A DNA stretch of 64,000 nt from Rosistilla carotiformis (GTDB lineage: Bacteria > Planctomycetota > Planctomycetia > Pirellulales > Pirellulaceae): the NCBI RefSeq assembly GCF_007753095.1, contig NZ_CP036348.1, forward strand, positions 3,348,001 to 3,412,000, read 5' to 3'. The notes beneath the pieces were generated by a model that was not told the origin of the DNA, ran no database searches, and saw nothing but the letters and a program-made list of their open reading frames with translations. This document shows, piece after piece, positions 47,801 to 55,012 of this stretch. The number at the start of each line of letters is the position of its first letter. Position 1 is the first letter of the stretch. The position numbers and the translations under genes were made by a program.

Positions 47801-50181
47801 TCGACCATCAGGTCGGCGGCGAAATAGGCGTGGATCGAATCGACAGTGTCGAACGATTTCATCCGCGATGCGATCCCTTTCAGGATCCGATCGGCGGCCG
47901 AACCGAGCGCTTCGGCACGGCGGTTTCGAGCTTCGACAAGCTGAACTTTCCGCGATTCAAACGCGTTGTATAGCTCTTCGCGTTTCTCCGCTAACTGGCC
48001 AACAAACTCATCGAATTCGGCGAAGCGACCCTCGAGTTCCTCCAGTTGGACCATCACCTTGGTCAGATAGTTATCGCATTTTTCAGGCGAGTCGCAGACG
48101 TCGAGGTAGCCGTTGACGGTTTGATCCAACAACTTCAATTGCGATGCAAACTCGGCACGTCCCTCGGTTCGGACCAGATCGCCCATCCGAGCCTTCAGTG
48201 CGCTGCGCACTCGGTTCAGCGAAGCAAAGACGTCGCTGATCCCATCGATGATTTCAGTCCGTTTGGTCGTATCTTCGATCTGCAGGTTGCTAACGGTCTC
48301 GGTCAGCAGTTCCAACTGGCTTCCCGCTTCGTCGATGTCCTTTTCCAGTCGCTTTGCATCGGTCACCTTTTCGATGCTTTGGACGGACGCTGCCGCTTTT
48401 TCGACCCGCGCCTCGTAGGGTTCCAACGCCCCGTCGGACAACATGAATTCGACACAGCGGCGGCTCAGCCGATCGGATTGTTCGCCGATCTGCGATTCCA
48501 GTTTTTCGACCCGTTCTTCGTCGACGTACCGCAACTCGCGGAGCCCGATCGCGTGGCCACGCTGGGTTCGCAGTTCCGCCAAACGCTTGACAAAGGCATC
48601 GACCGCTTCAAACCGCGATCGGTCGATCGCCTTGAGCAGATCGGTGACCGCCTCTTCGACGACGACCGTCGCCGCTTCGGTTTCGCGGCGCAGGCGGACT
48701 ACTTTTTCAAACTCTTCGACAGCACTCTTCGACGCTTCGCCGATCGCTCGCAGCGGTTGATCGGGGTGGTGCGTTTCGGCTTTGTCTAGCCAAAAGTAAC
48801 TGTCGAGGATGTCGGAAGTCTTTTTGACCAGATCGACGTACAGACCCTCGTAGGAATCGTCTTTCTCGACCAGCTGCAGGATCTCATGGCATTCGGCCAT
48901 CCCGCGGACAAGTTCTTTGTTGCCGATCTTGTACAGCAGCGAATCGGTGTTGCTGTCGGGGACAAAGTCGGACCCGACAAAGGGCGTTTGCCAGATTTGC
49001 AGCGCGTGGTGCTTCTGCGGTTGGTCGTCTTGTCCTTTGAAACAGACCATTTCACCGGCGTGGAAAAACGCTTGGCCATGGCAAACCAATGGCGTTTCGA
49101 CTTGTTGCCGGATCAGGTTGTACCGCAATTGGACGTAGGCACCACTGGCGCGATTGTAGAACAGATAGATGAAGTCTTCGCCGTTGGGGGCGGCGATCGT
49201 CTTCTCATAGATCAAGTCGGTCAGGCCGTGGTCGAAGATCTTGTATTCGCCGGTCTGCAGGTAATAGCCGTCGGGGAAAATGATCCCGTGATCGTCGGGC
49301 AACAGGACGCAGGAGTGCTCGATCGCATCCAACCGCATCGCTTTTTGAATCTTCGCGTTGTACAGCAGATAGCGATATTTGCGTTCTTGGTAGGGGAGGA
49401 TCTTCAGCAGGATCAGATTGCCCAGTAATGCGTAATAGGTTTCCGCATCGTCGAGTGTTTGGTCGGCGTTGTCGACAGGTTCGGCGTAGATTCCGCGGCC
49501 GCTTTGCGTACTGTTTTCGACTTTGATCGTTAGGTCGCCGCCAACGGTTTCGACAAAGACTTGGTCTTCGATCGAGATATGAGGATGCACGCCGGCGACG
49601 TGTTGATCGCGCGTCGTCCGCTTCCAAAGGAATTCGTGCTGCGGCGGGTATCGGACCTCGTGATCGCTGCGATTATCGATGTATTGCAGTTGGCCCGCTT
49701 GGATCCGCCATTTGAACGTCTTGATGTCGGACGGATTTTTGCCGACGCGAAAGACCATGTGGACGAACGGGCCGGTCTGAAAGAACTTCGCGAACGCCGC
49801 TCCTTTGTAGTAGCGATAGATCTCGTGGAAGTCGCGTTCGAAACGTTCGTCGCCGATCAATTCGAGCGACTCTTCGTGGAACTGGTGGTCTTCGAAACGA
49901 TAGACGGCGAAGACGTCGTTCAGATGGGTTTCGGTCTTCAGACCAAATTGGACGTTGTATCCAAACAGGAAATGCTTGCCGACGGGCAACAGATCGCGCG
50001 GCACGCAGTTGTGTTCAGTGGTGATTCGCTCGGTCGCCAGCAGGACTGTGTCGATGTTGCCGAAGACTTCGGAGCGGTCGGCGTTGAGTTGGTCCAGCCG
50101 CGAGCGGAGTTCTCCGGCCGCATCGCGCATCCGGTTGCGGAGGATCTCGTACGTTCCGGCAGCAAGTTTTGTTTCGCTCAT
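44824..50181 (-). CDS. Large AAA-type ATPase with DUF3686 (annotated family: DNA repair ATPase)
   Basis: The 1785 aa product has an N-terminal DUF3686-like region (about 1-450, starting near T-Y-E-I-L-R-N-R-M) rich in beta strands. Long coiled coils follow (about 480-830), then an acidic Ser/Glu/Asp linker near 930-965, and an AAA domain with Walker A S-P-P-G-Y-G-K-T near 1310, Walker B V-M-L-Y-L-D-D-I near 1369 and a sensor-type V-V-M-A-G-N-P-Y near 1419. The C-terminus is helical. The DNA-repair name of this family is not based on anything visible here. Its neighbours are a flotillin and a YqiJ-like membrane protein on the same strand, a conserved set I associate with this ATPase, so it may remodel a membrane-anchored complex. 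A terminator-like hairpin lies between it and the flotillin gene, suggesting its own promoter. Confidence 0.85.
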   Translation of the reverse strand: MSETKLAAGTYEILRNRMRDAAGELRSRLDQLNADRSEVFGNIDTVLLATERITTEHNCVPRDLLPVGKHFLFGYNVQFGLKTETHLNDVFAVYRFEDHQFHEESLELIGDERFERDFHEIYRYYKGAAFAKFFQTGPFVHMVFRVGKNPSDIKTFKWRIQAGQLQYIDNRSDHEVRYPPQHEFLWKRTTRDQHVAGVHPHISIEDQVFVETVGGDLTIKVENSTQSGRGIYAEPVDNADQTLDDAETYYALLGNLILLKILPYQERKYRYLLYNAKIQKAMRLDAIEHSCVLLPDDHGIIFPDGYYLQTGEYKIFDHGLTDLIYEKTIAAPNGEDFIYLFYNRASGAYVQLRYNLIRQQVETPLVCHGQAFFHAGEMVCFKGQDDQPQKHHALQIWQTPFVGSDFVPDSNTDSLLYKIGNKELVRGMAECHEILQLVEKDDSYEGLYVDLVKKTSDILDSYFWLDKAETHHPDQPLRAIGEASKSAVEEFEKVVRLRRETEAATVVVEEAVTDLLKAIDRSRFEAVDAFVKRLAELRTQRGHAIGLRELRYVDEERVEKLESQIGEQSDRLSRRCVEFMLSDGALEPYEARVEKAAASVQSIEKVTDAKRLEKDIDEAGSQLELLTETVSNLQIEDTTKRTEIIDGISDVFASLNRVRSALKARMGDLVRTEGRAEFASQLKLLDQTVNGYLDVCDSPEKCDNYLTKVMVQLEELEGRFAEFDEFVGQLAEKREELYNAFESRKVQLVEARNRRAEALGSAADRILKGIASRMKSFDTVDSIHAYFAADLMVDKVRGIVNQLTELDDTVRIEDIQSRLKSVREDAIRQLKDRQELFVDGGTGIKLGKHQFGVNTQTLDLTTVMRNDQLNLHLTGTQFFEPLSHPDLDDAHDLMNQEVVSENRDVYRGEYLAYALYQELSHPSRRKHFAKDSNDSGSDDAEEESSESKRDADTAPHMDKRTFERLSEAEQIRWVQQQMSGRYSEGYAKGVHDHDAAKLLAALLKIDRTIGLAKHRPDVRAAAWYWWSHLLIGGMRKMYTGWIGGFQKLAQAFPQAHPAVEFRARLTAEIADDPTFANLFADVRPEEAAAYLFDQLVDPSDLPVVSRRAARLYEDFCEHVVGEERQSLVAAGLKDNAKQPAESMVLARNWSSAFLTMHDDHDELDPNDLYRDELARLLIDGAPDPAQISDAHVAVELTNLAGAHRRINKGQMTLRYHDIFQRLGHFTRETVPRFQRLHDTKQRLVDEARDAMKLEEFRPRVLTSFVRNRLLDEVYLPMIGDNLAKQIGVAGEGKRTDRMGLLLLISPPGYGKTTLMEYIANRLGIIFMKINGPAIGHGVTSLDPSEAPNAAAREEIERLNLALEMGDNVMLYLDDIQHTHPELLQKFISLCDATRKIEGVWKGKTRTYDFRGRRVAVVMAGNPYTESGDRFQIPDMLSNRADVYNLGEIIGDSAEAFEMSYLENCLTSNTALQPLASASPRDARTLIRAATLGSMEGIDLESNLSMDQVREMYSVLRKLIKVRDVVLRVNRQYIRSAAQADAYRTEPPFKLQGSYRNMNRIAEKVVAVMNDRELQSLIVGNYEQDSQTLTTDNESNVLKFKELMGILKPEETERWEAIKYAFSESVRFQGLDSGDQVGQLMKQLGGLRDGLESIRRVMVQAVAGNDNSQTDRLHDELASFRNGMLAVGQQLSETLGSTSTQLTTLAQQNSSGPPPQKVMVQHKVPRVMLDVVKTQFQLMQQWIPLLTAVGTKGPEYDNIAKAVDACLKDYQRLQDDLSSAAKPKKP

Positions 50182-50364
50182 AGGTGTTCGTTCATCCCCG
50201 TGCGGTGCGGCGTCCCGATGGGGCGGCGGTGTTCGATTGACTGTGAGCCGTGGCGGCCAACGCTTGTTGGGCAGTCATCGATCGCAATTCCCAGCGCGAA
50301 CGGAGGTAATCCTCCGTCGGCTGGGAAGGTGGAGCGTCGATGCGACGGCATGGAAGCATGGTGC

Positions 50365-50405
50365 AAAAAATCGCGACCGCCCCAAGGGAGAGATCTCTTG
50401 GGGCG
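50365..50405 (-). terminator. Rho-independent-type terminator after the flotillin gene
   Basis: On the minus strand a perfect 9-bp stem CGCCCCAAG/CTTGGGGCG (50397-50405 with 50378-50386) is followed, 7 bases on, by six T residues (50365-50370). It lies 18 bases after the flotillin stop. It would separate flotillin transcription from the ATPase gene. A second hairpin, ACGGAGG-TAAT-CCTCCGT, at 50300-50317 lies in the ATPase leader. Confidence 0.6.
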
Positions 50406-50422
50406 ATTGGGCACTTCGCTGG

Positions 50423-52564
50423 TTAGCTCTTCGCCCCGTTCCGCAACGGCTTCGCTTCCAGTTTACCGACCTTGCGTTCGGTGATCCCGGCGGTGCTGGC
50501 CATGCCTAACAGGCTGCCCAGTTGGTTGCGGGTTTCATCGGTATTGGCAAGTCCCATCAGCTTGGCGATCAAGGCGGCGATCGAAAGGTCCTTGATGTCG
50601 TCGGTGCTGAGGTTGAACTTGTTGACCAGGTCCATCAGGTTGTCCCGGAAATAATCGGGGTCGCCGTTGAAGAAGGTCTGTTTGACGTCGGTCGCTACGC
50701 GGCTGTTGTAGACAAAGCGATCGATCGCCTTGCCACCCTTGACCGCCGAAGTGATCTGGTCGAAGAATTCGCCATCGCCACCGACGATGTCGATGCGAGC
50801 GGCTTTGAGTGCTTCGCCAACCACGCCGGCTTGCGATTCGGCGATTCCGCGTTGCGCGTCGATCGCCGCGATCTCGACCTGCTTGTCCTTCTCCAGTTTC
50901 AGCTTGAACTCTTCGTGTTCTTTGCCGACGCCGTCCAACAGCTTCATCGCTTCGGCCTTCTCGGTGATACCGGTCGCTTCGCTGCTGTACTTCTGCTGCA
51001 TGACATTGGCTTCGGCCAAGCCTTCCTTCTCGATCGCGGCGGCACGGGCTTCGATGCCCTTGGCTTCGGCGACCGCTTTCTTTTCGATGATGACCGCTTC
51101 GGCGGTTCCTTCTTTTTCCAACGATGCGGCACGAGCTTCTTGCACCTTGGCTTCGGCCAATCCGCTGGCGGCGGCTTTCGCTGCATCGGCTTCGGCCGTC
51201 ATCTTGGCCGCTTGCATCTCTTTCTCCGACCGATCGCGGGACGCTTCGGCTTCGATGCGGATCTTGTCGGCCAACAGTTCGGCCGCCATCTTGGCCGCTT
51301 CGGCTGCCTTGGTCTCTTTGATCAACGATTCCTCCGCCGTCATCGATGCCGCGGTGATCTGAACCTTTTTCAGACGGTCCGCCGCTGCAAACTCTTCGGT
51401 GTCCTTGATCTTTTCTTGTTCTTCGACGACCGCTCGTTCGACCGCCACGCGTTCGCGGATGACCTCTTGAATGTTCCGCTTCTCGACTTCGATCGCTTTC
51501 TCTTTTTCGACTTGCGCGATGCCGACGACGCGTTCCCGCTCGGTCGCTTCCAGTTCGCGATCCTTCAGGACGCGTTCCTGTTCGATTCCGTCGGTCCGTT
51601 CTTTCGCACGCAACGCGACCAGGACCTGCCGTTCCTTGTTTTCGGTGGCGATTCCCAGTTCTTCTTCGGTCGTGATTCGAGCGCGTTCGGATTCGAGTCG
51701 TTGTTCTTCTTGAACCTTTTTGGCGGCGGCGCGTTCGCGTGCGGAAATCTCGGCGACTTCGCGTTGCTGCTTTTCATTGGCTTCGATTCGCTGCTTTTCC
51801 AGCTGCAAAATGGTCTCTTCCGCCTCGACGTCCTGTTGCTTGAGCGTCTTCTCTTTTTCACGCGTGAAGGCGTTCTCTTTGACCTTTTCTTTCGAGGTCA
51901 ATTCGGTGATCTTCTTGATACCTTCGGCATCGAGAATGTTGTTCGGGTTCAGCAGTTCCAGCGGAGTCTGTTCCAAGAAGTCGATCGCCGCATCGTCCAG
52001 CCGGTAGCCGTTCAGATCGGTGCCGATGACCTTCAAGATCTGGTCCTTGAAGTTATCCCGTTTGTCGTACAGGTCGACGAAGTCAAACTGCTTGCCGACG
52101 GTTTTTAGAGCTTCGCTGAACTTGGCGTCGAACAGTTCACGCAGCGTATCGATCTGGCTACAGCGTTTGGCACCGATCGATTGAGCGACCTCTCGGATCT
52201 CTTCTTCGCTTTTATCCACACGGATGAAGAAGGCGACTTTGATGTCGGCGCGGATGTTGTCTTGGCAGATCAACCCCTCGGAGCCTTCGCGTGCGATTTC
52301 AAAGCTCTTCAGCGTCAGGTCCATCTTCTCGTATTGATGGATCACCGGCACAACAAAGATACCGTTGCCGGTGGCGACGCGTATCTTGCCCCAACCGCTA
52401 CGAACGATCGCCTCGTCGGGGCCGACCTTGCGGTAGAACTGGTTCGCCATCGCGGCGAAACTGGCCAGCAGAAAGAGCAATCCGATGATCGCGACCGCAA
52501 GGATCGCGATGCTGTTGATAAACCAATGGTCAGAGAACTGACCCAAAACCAAAACGCTACTCAT
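50423..52564 (-). CDS. Flotillin-family (YqiK-like) membrane protein
   Basis: The 713 aa product has a single N-terminal membrane helix (about 15-38, I-A-I-L-A-V-A-I-I-G-L-L-F-L-L-A-S-F-A), then an SPFH/band-7 domain (about 50-230, with Q-F-Y-R-K-V-G-P-D-E-A-I-V-R-S-G), and a very long charged coiled coil from about 240 to 600 rich in A, E and K. The last ~100 residues are mostly polar and helical. Flotillins scaffold membrane microdomains and oligomerise through the coiled coil. The ATG overlaps the preceding gene's stop by 8 bases, so the two are translationally coupled. A DUF3686 ATPase gene follows; the three probably work together at the inner membrane. Confidence 0.92.
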   Translation of the reverse strand: MSSVLVLGQFSDHWFINSIAILAVAIIGLLFLLASFAAMANQFYRKVGPDEAIVRSGWGKIRVATGNGIFVVPVIHQYEKMDLTLKSFEIAREGSEGLICQDNIRADIKVAFFIRVDKSEEEIREVAQSIGAKRCSQIDTLRELFDAKFSEALKTVGKQFDFVDLYDKRDNFKDQILKVIGTDLNGYRLDDAAIDFLEQTPLELLNPNNILDAEGIKKITELTSKEKVKENAFTREKEKTLKQQDVEAEETILQLEKQRIEANEKQQREVAEISARERAAAKKVQEEQRLESERARITTEEELGIATENKERQVLVALRAKERTDGIEQERVLKDRELEATERERVVGIAQVEKEKAIEVEKRNIQEVIRERVAVERAVVEEQEKIKDTEEFAAADRLKKVQITAASMTAEESLIKETKAAEAAKMAAELLADKIRIEAEASRDRSEKEMQAAKMTAEADAAKAAASGLAEAKVQEARAASLEKEGTAEAVIIEKKAVAEAKGIEARAAAIEKEGLAEANVMQQKYSSEATGITEKAEAMKLLDGVGKEHEEFKLKLEKDKQVEIAAIDAQRGIAESQAGVVGEALKAARIDIVGGDGEFFDQITSAVKGGKAIDRFVYNSRVATDVKQTFFNGDPDYFRDNLMDLVNKFNLSTDDIKDLSIAALIAKLMGLANTDETRNQLGSLLGMASTAGITERKVGKLEAKPLRNGAKS

Positions 52565-53267
52565 CTGCTTGAACCTCGTCGTCGATAGCGGTTACCGTGT
52601 ATATCCGGCGTTCTTGATCAAAGTCGATAATCGTGGCGAGATCACCCTTTTTCAGAGTGGCCCCGTCGGTGCGAACGTTTAATAACAACGGCGCCGCGTC
52701 CGTTTTAAATCGAGCCTGCCCAAAGTTGGCGTCGGCTTGCCCGGTGCAAATCTGGCAGACCTGGCCCAGTAACATCTCCGCGTTGTACCGCGCGGTCACG
52801 AACCACTTCTTCATGGGTTCGGTGGTAAATTTGGTCAGCACCACCGCGATTACTGCCGAACGCGCCGAAAGCAACGCCGCGGCCGACCAATTCGCTTGGT
52901 AATCGGCAGCATCCCACGTCACCCACAACACGGCCGACGTGACCCACCAAAGTAGTGTAAAGAGGCCGCCCCAGATTACAATTGGAATCTGCGCCAGATT
53001 CAACCATCGAAACGTGAGCATTCCGAAACCGCCGGCCGAACCCAAATCGAAGTCGGCGTCGAAATCGAAGTCGGGGGCGTCCATATCGAGATCGATCAGC
53101 CCAAACAGGGAAACGATCGAGTAGACGACAAGGAATCCCAGCAAAATCGAAGCGGGTAGCACCGGTTGGGCGGCGATAATTTCCGCTGCACGTTCAATAT
53201 AAATCCACAAGGCGAGCACTCCTTCAGCACAAATCTGGCAGAGGCACCTGGGAAACATAGATCGCAA
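52557..53267 (-). CDS. YqiJ/NfeD-like membrane protein with C-terminal OB-fold
   Basis: The product of up to 236 aa has membrane helices at about 35-58, 95-115 and 135-158, with an acidic run D-L-D-M-D-A-P-D-F-D-F-D-A-D-F-D between the first two, and a C-terminal beta-rich domain (about 165-236) resembling the OB-fold of NfeD/YqiJ proteins. Such proteins are partners of flotillins, and the overlap with the flotillin gene fits that. The ATG at 53267 gives a short Cys-containing leader; GTG 53219 or TTG 53210, with AAGGAG just before them, are better-looking starts and would remove 16-19 residues. Confidence 0.82.
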   Translation of the reverse strand: MRSMFPRCLCQICAEGVLALWIYIERAAEIIAAQPVLPASILLGFLVVYSIVSLFGLIDLDMDAPDFDFDADFDLGSAGGFGMLTFRWLNLAQIPIVIWGGLFTLLWWVTSAVLWVTWDAADYQANWSAAALLSARSAVIAVVLTKFTTEPMKKWFVTARYNAEMLLGQVCQICTGQADANFGQARFKTDAAPLLLNVRTDGATLKKGDLATIIDFDQERRIYTVTAIDDEVQADE

Positions 53268-53493
53268 AAGCGATCCGACCAGTTGAAACTGCCGCCAACT
53301 AACAGGCTTGATGTTTTAGCGGAGCGGGCGCGAGAATGGAAAAATTTTAACGAGCCAAGATAAGCGGAGTGTACGTTTCGGTATCCATTCGCAAGGAGTT
53401 TCGCGTTCGATTGGACGGAGACACCAGGGCGGGATGCCGATAAAACGGCGGTCTCATAACGCACGTAAACGTAGGAATCCCGGGTTCCGGCAA

Positions 53494-53527
53494 TAAAAAA
53501 GCCCCAAGATGCAGAACATCTTGGGGC
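53494..53527 (-). terminator. Intrinsic terminator of the DUF1549-PPC-DUF1501 operon
   Basis: On the minus strand GCCCCAAGAT/ATCTTGGGGC form a perfect 10-bp stem (53518-53527 with 53501-53510) with a 7-base loop, followed at once by TTTTTTATT. It lies 31 bases after the DUF1501 stop. This is the clearest intrinsic terminator in the window. Confidence 0.88.
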
Positions 53528-53557
53528 ATGCGCGTGTTTCGATTTGAACGGTTCGAC

Positions 53558-55012
53558 CTATCCGATCAGCTCGGGAATCGGAGCGCCATGGTCGACGATC
53601 GGTGTCGGCCGGCCATTAAAGTCTTCAATAAAGACGCTCTTGGAATCGATTCCCAGATGATGGTAGATCGTCGCCAAGAAGTCGCCGGGGCCGCAACGCC
53701 GCTCGACCACGTCTTCGCCACGTTTGTCGGTGGCACCGATAAACCGACCTGTTTCGATTCCGCCGCCGGCCCAGATATTGGAGAACGCGCGAGGCCAGTG
53801 ATCGCGGCCGGGCTGCTTCGTTCCCGATGGGGCGCTTGCGTTTCCGGCACCAGTACTCGGTTGATGGGAGATTTTGGGAGTCCGCCCAAATTCACCGGTG
53901 ACGACGACCATCACCCGCTCGTCCAGCCCACGTTCATAAATGTCTTCGATCAGTGCCGTGACCGCTTGATCGTACGCGTCGGCGCGGAAACGCAGGGCAT
54001 CAAAAATATGGTGATTGACCGCGTGATCATCCCAGTTATTGACACGACCGCACAGAGGTCCGCGGAGACTGCTCGTCAAAACCTCCACGCCCGCTTCGAC
54101 TAATCGGCGAGCCAGCAGCAGTTGTTGCCCCCACGCGTTGCGGCCGTAGCGATCCCGCGTGCGATCGTCTTCCTGCGTCAGATCAAACGCATCTTTCGTC
54201 TTGGGATTGGTCAACAGCGTCATCGCCTGGGTTTCAAATTCGTCCAACGCTCCCATCTCACCAAAGTGATCGAACGAACGTTCCAACGTATCCAACTGCT
54301 GACGCAACGTCGTCCGACGTCCCAGCCGAGCGACTTGGTTGGCGTCGGTGAGTCCGATGTTAGGGACCACGAAGTTTGGCGAGTTCGGATCGCCGGTGAC
54401 CGAAAACGGTGAGTAGGCGTCGCCTAGGTAAGCCGGCCCGTTGTATTGGAGAGGCGGATTGACCCCGACGTACGTGGGCAGCGGATTGGTTCGTGGGCCC
54501 TCTTTGGATCGCAGGTAATTGGCGACCGACATCCAATCGGGCAACCGCGGCTTCGGTTTGTCGCGAGTGTCCGAGTCGCCCGACAGCAGTTGCATCGAAC
54601 CGGCGGGATGGCCACCCGCCCCTTGGTACATGCTGCGCAAGACGGTGAACTTGTCGGCGATCGCCGCTTGGCGAGGAAGCAGTTCGGTGAACCGCATCCC
54701 GGGTACTTTGGTCGGGATCGTGTTAAACGGGCCACGATATTCGCTGCCCGACAACGGTTTCGGATCGTACGTATCGATATGCGAATTGCCGCCGGGCTGC
54801 CAGACCATGATCACGGCGGTCTTTTTGCGATCCTTGCCGTCAGCGGTTTGCGTGGGCAGCGGGCTGGCCGCTTGCAGCCGCATGATCCCGGGCAGGCTCA
54901 TGCTGGCGAATCCCGCGAGTCCCAACCGCATGAAGCTGCGGCGGCTGCCGGGACCAAAATTCCGTGGGCCACTGCAATGCATTTCGGAAGGCTGTGTTTT
55001 TGGATTGCTCAT
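53558..55012 (-). CDS. DUF1501 domain protein, Tat-exported
   Basis: The 484 aa product has the signal G-S-R-R-S-F-M-R-L-G-L-A-G-F-A-S-M-S-L-P, a good twin-arginine leader after a ~22-residue extension. The DUF1501 body shows K-T-A-V-I-M-V-W-Q-P-G-G-N-S-H-I-D-T-Y-D near 65, and V-V-V-T-G-E-F-G-R-T-P-K-I near 375 with a late A-T-I-Y-H-H-L-G. It is the last gene of a three-gene operon; its ATG overlaps the PPC gene stop by 4 bases (ATGA) and a terminator follows. Its exact function is unknown; it is presumed periplasmic or surface located with its DUF1549/DUF1553 partner. Confidence 0.94.
   Translation of the reverse strand: MSNPKTQPSEMHCSGPRNFGPGSRRSFMRLGLAGFASMSLPGIMRLQAASPLPTQTADGKDRKKTAVIMVWQPGGNSHIDTYDPKPLSGSEYRGPFNTIPTKVPGMRFTELLPRQAAIADKFTVLRSMYQGAGGHPAGSMQLLSGDSDTRDKPKPRLPDWMSVANYLRSKEGPRTNPLPTYVGVNPPLQYNGPAYLGDAYSPFSVTGDPNSPNFVVPNIGLTDANQVARLGRRTTLRQQLDTLERSFDHFGEMGALDEFETQAMTLLTNPKTKDAFDLTQEDDRTRDRYGRNAWGQQLLLARRLVEAGVEVLTSSLRGPLCGRVNNWDDHAVNHHIFDALRFRADAYDQAVTALIEDIYERGLDERVMVVVTGEFGRTPKISHQPSTGAGNASAPSGTKQPGRDHWPRAFSNIWAGGGIETGRFIGATDKRGEDVVERRCGPGDFLATIYHHLGIDSKSVFIEDFNGRPTPIVDHGAPIPELIG

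Noticed and set aside
50522-52108. Plus-strand frame of 528 codons opposite the flotillin gene
   Set aside because: Phe/Leu/Asp-rich repeats mirror the Glu/Lys/Ala coiled coil of the real gene on the other strand; no start signal or family match.
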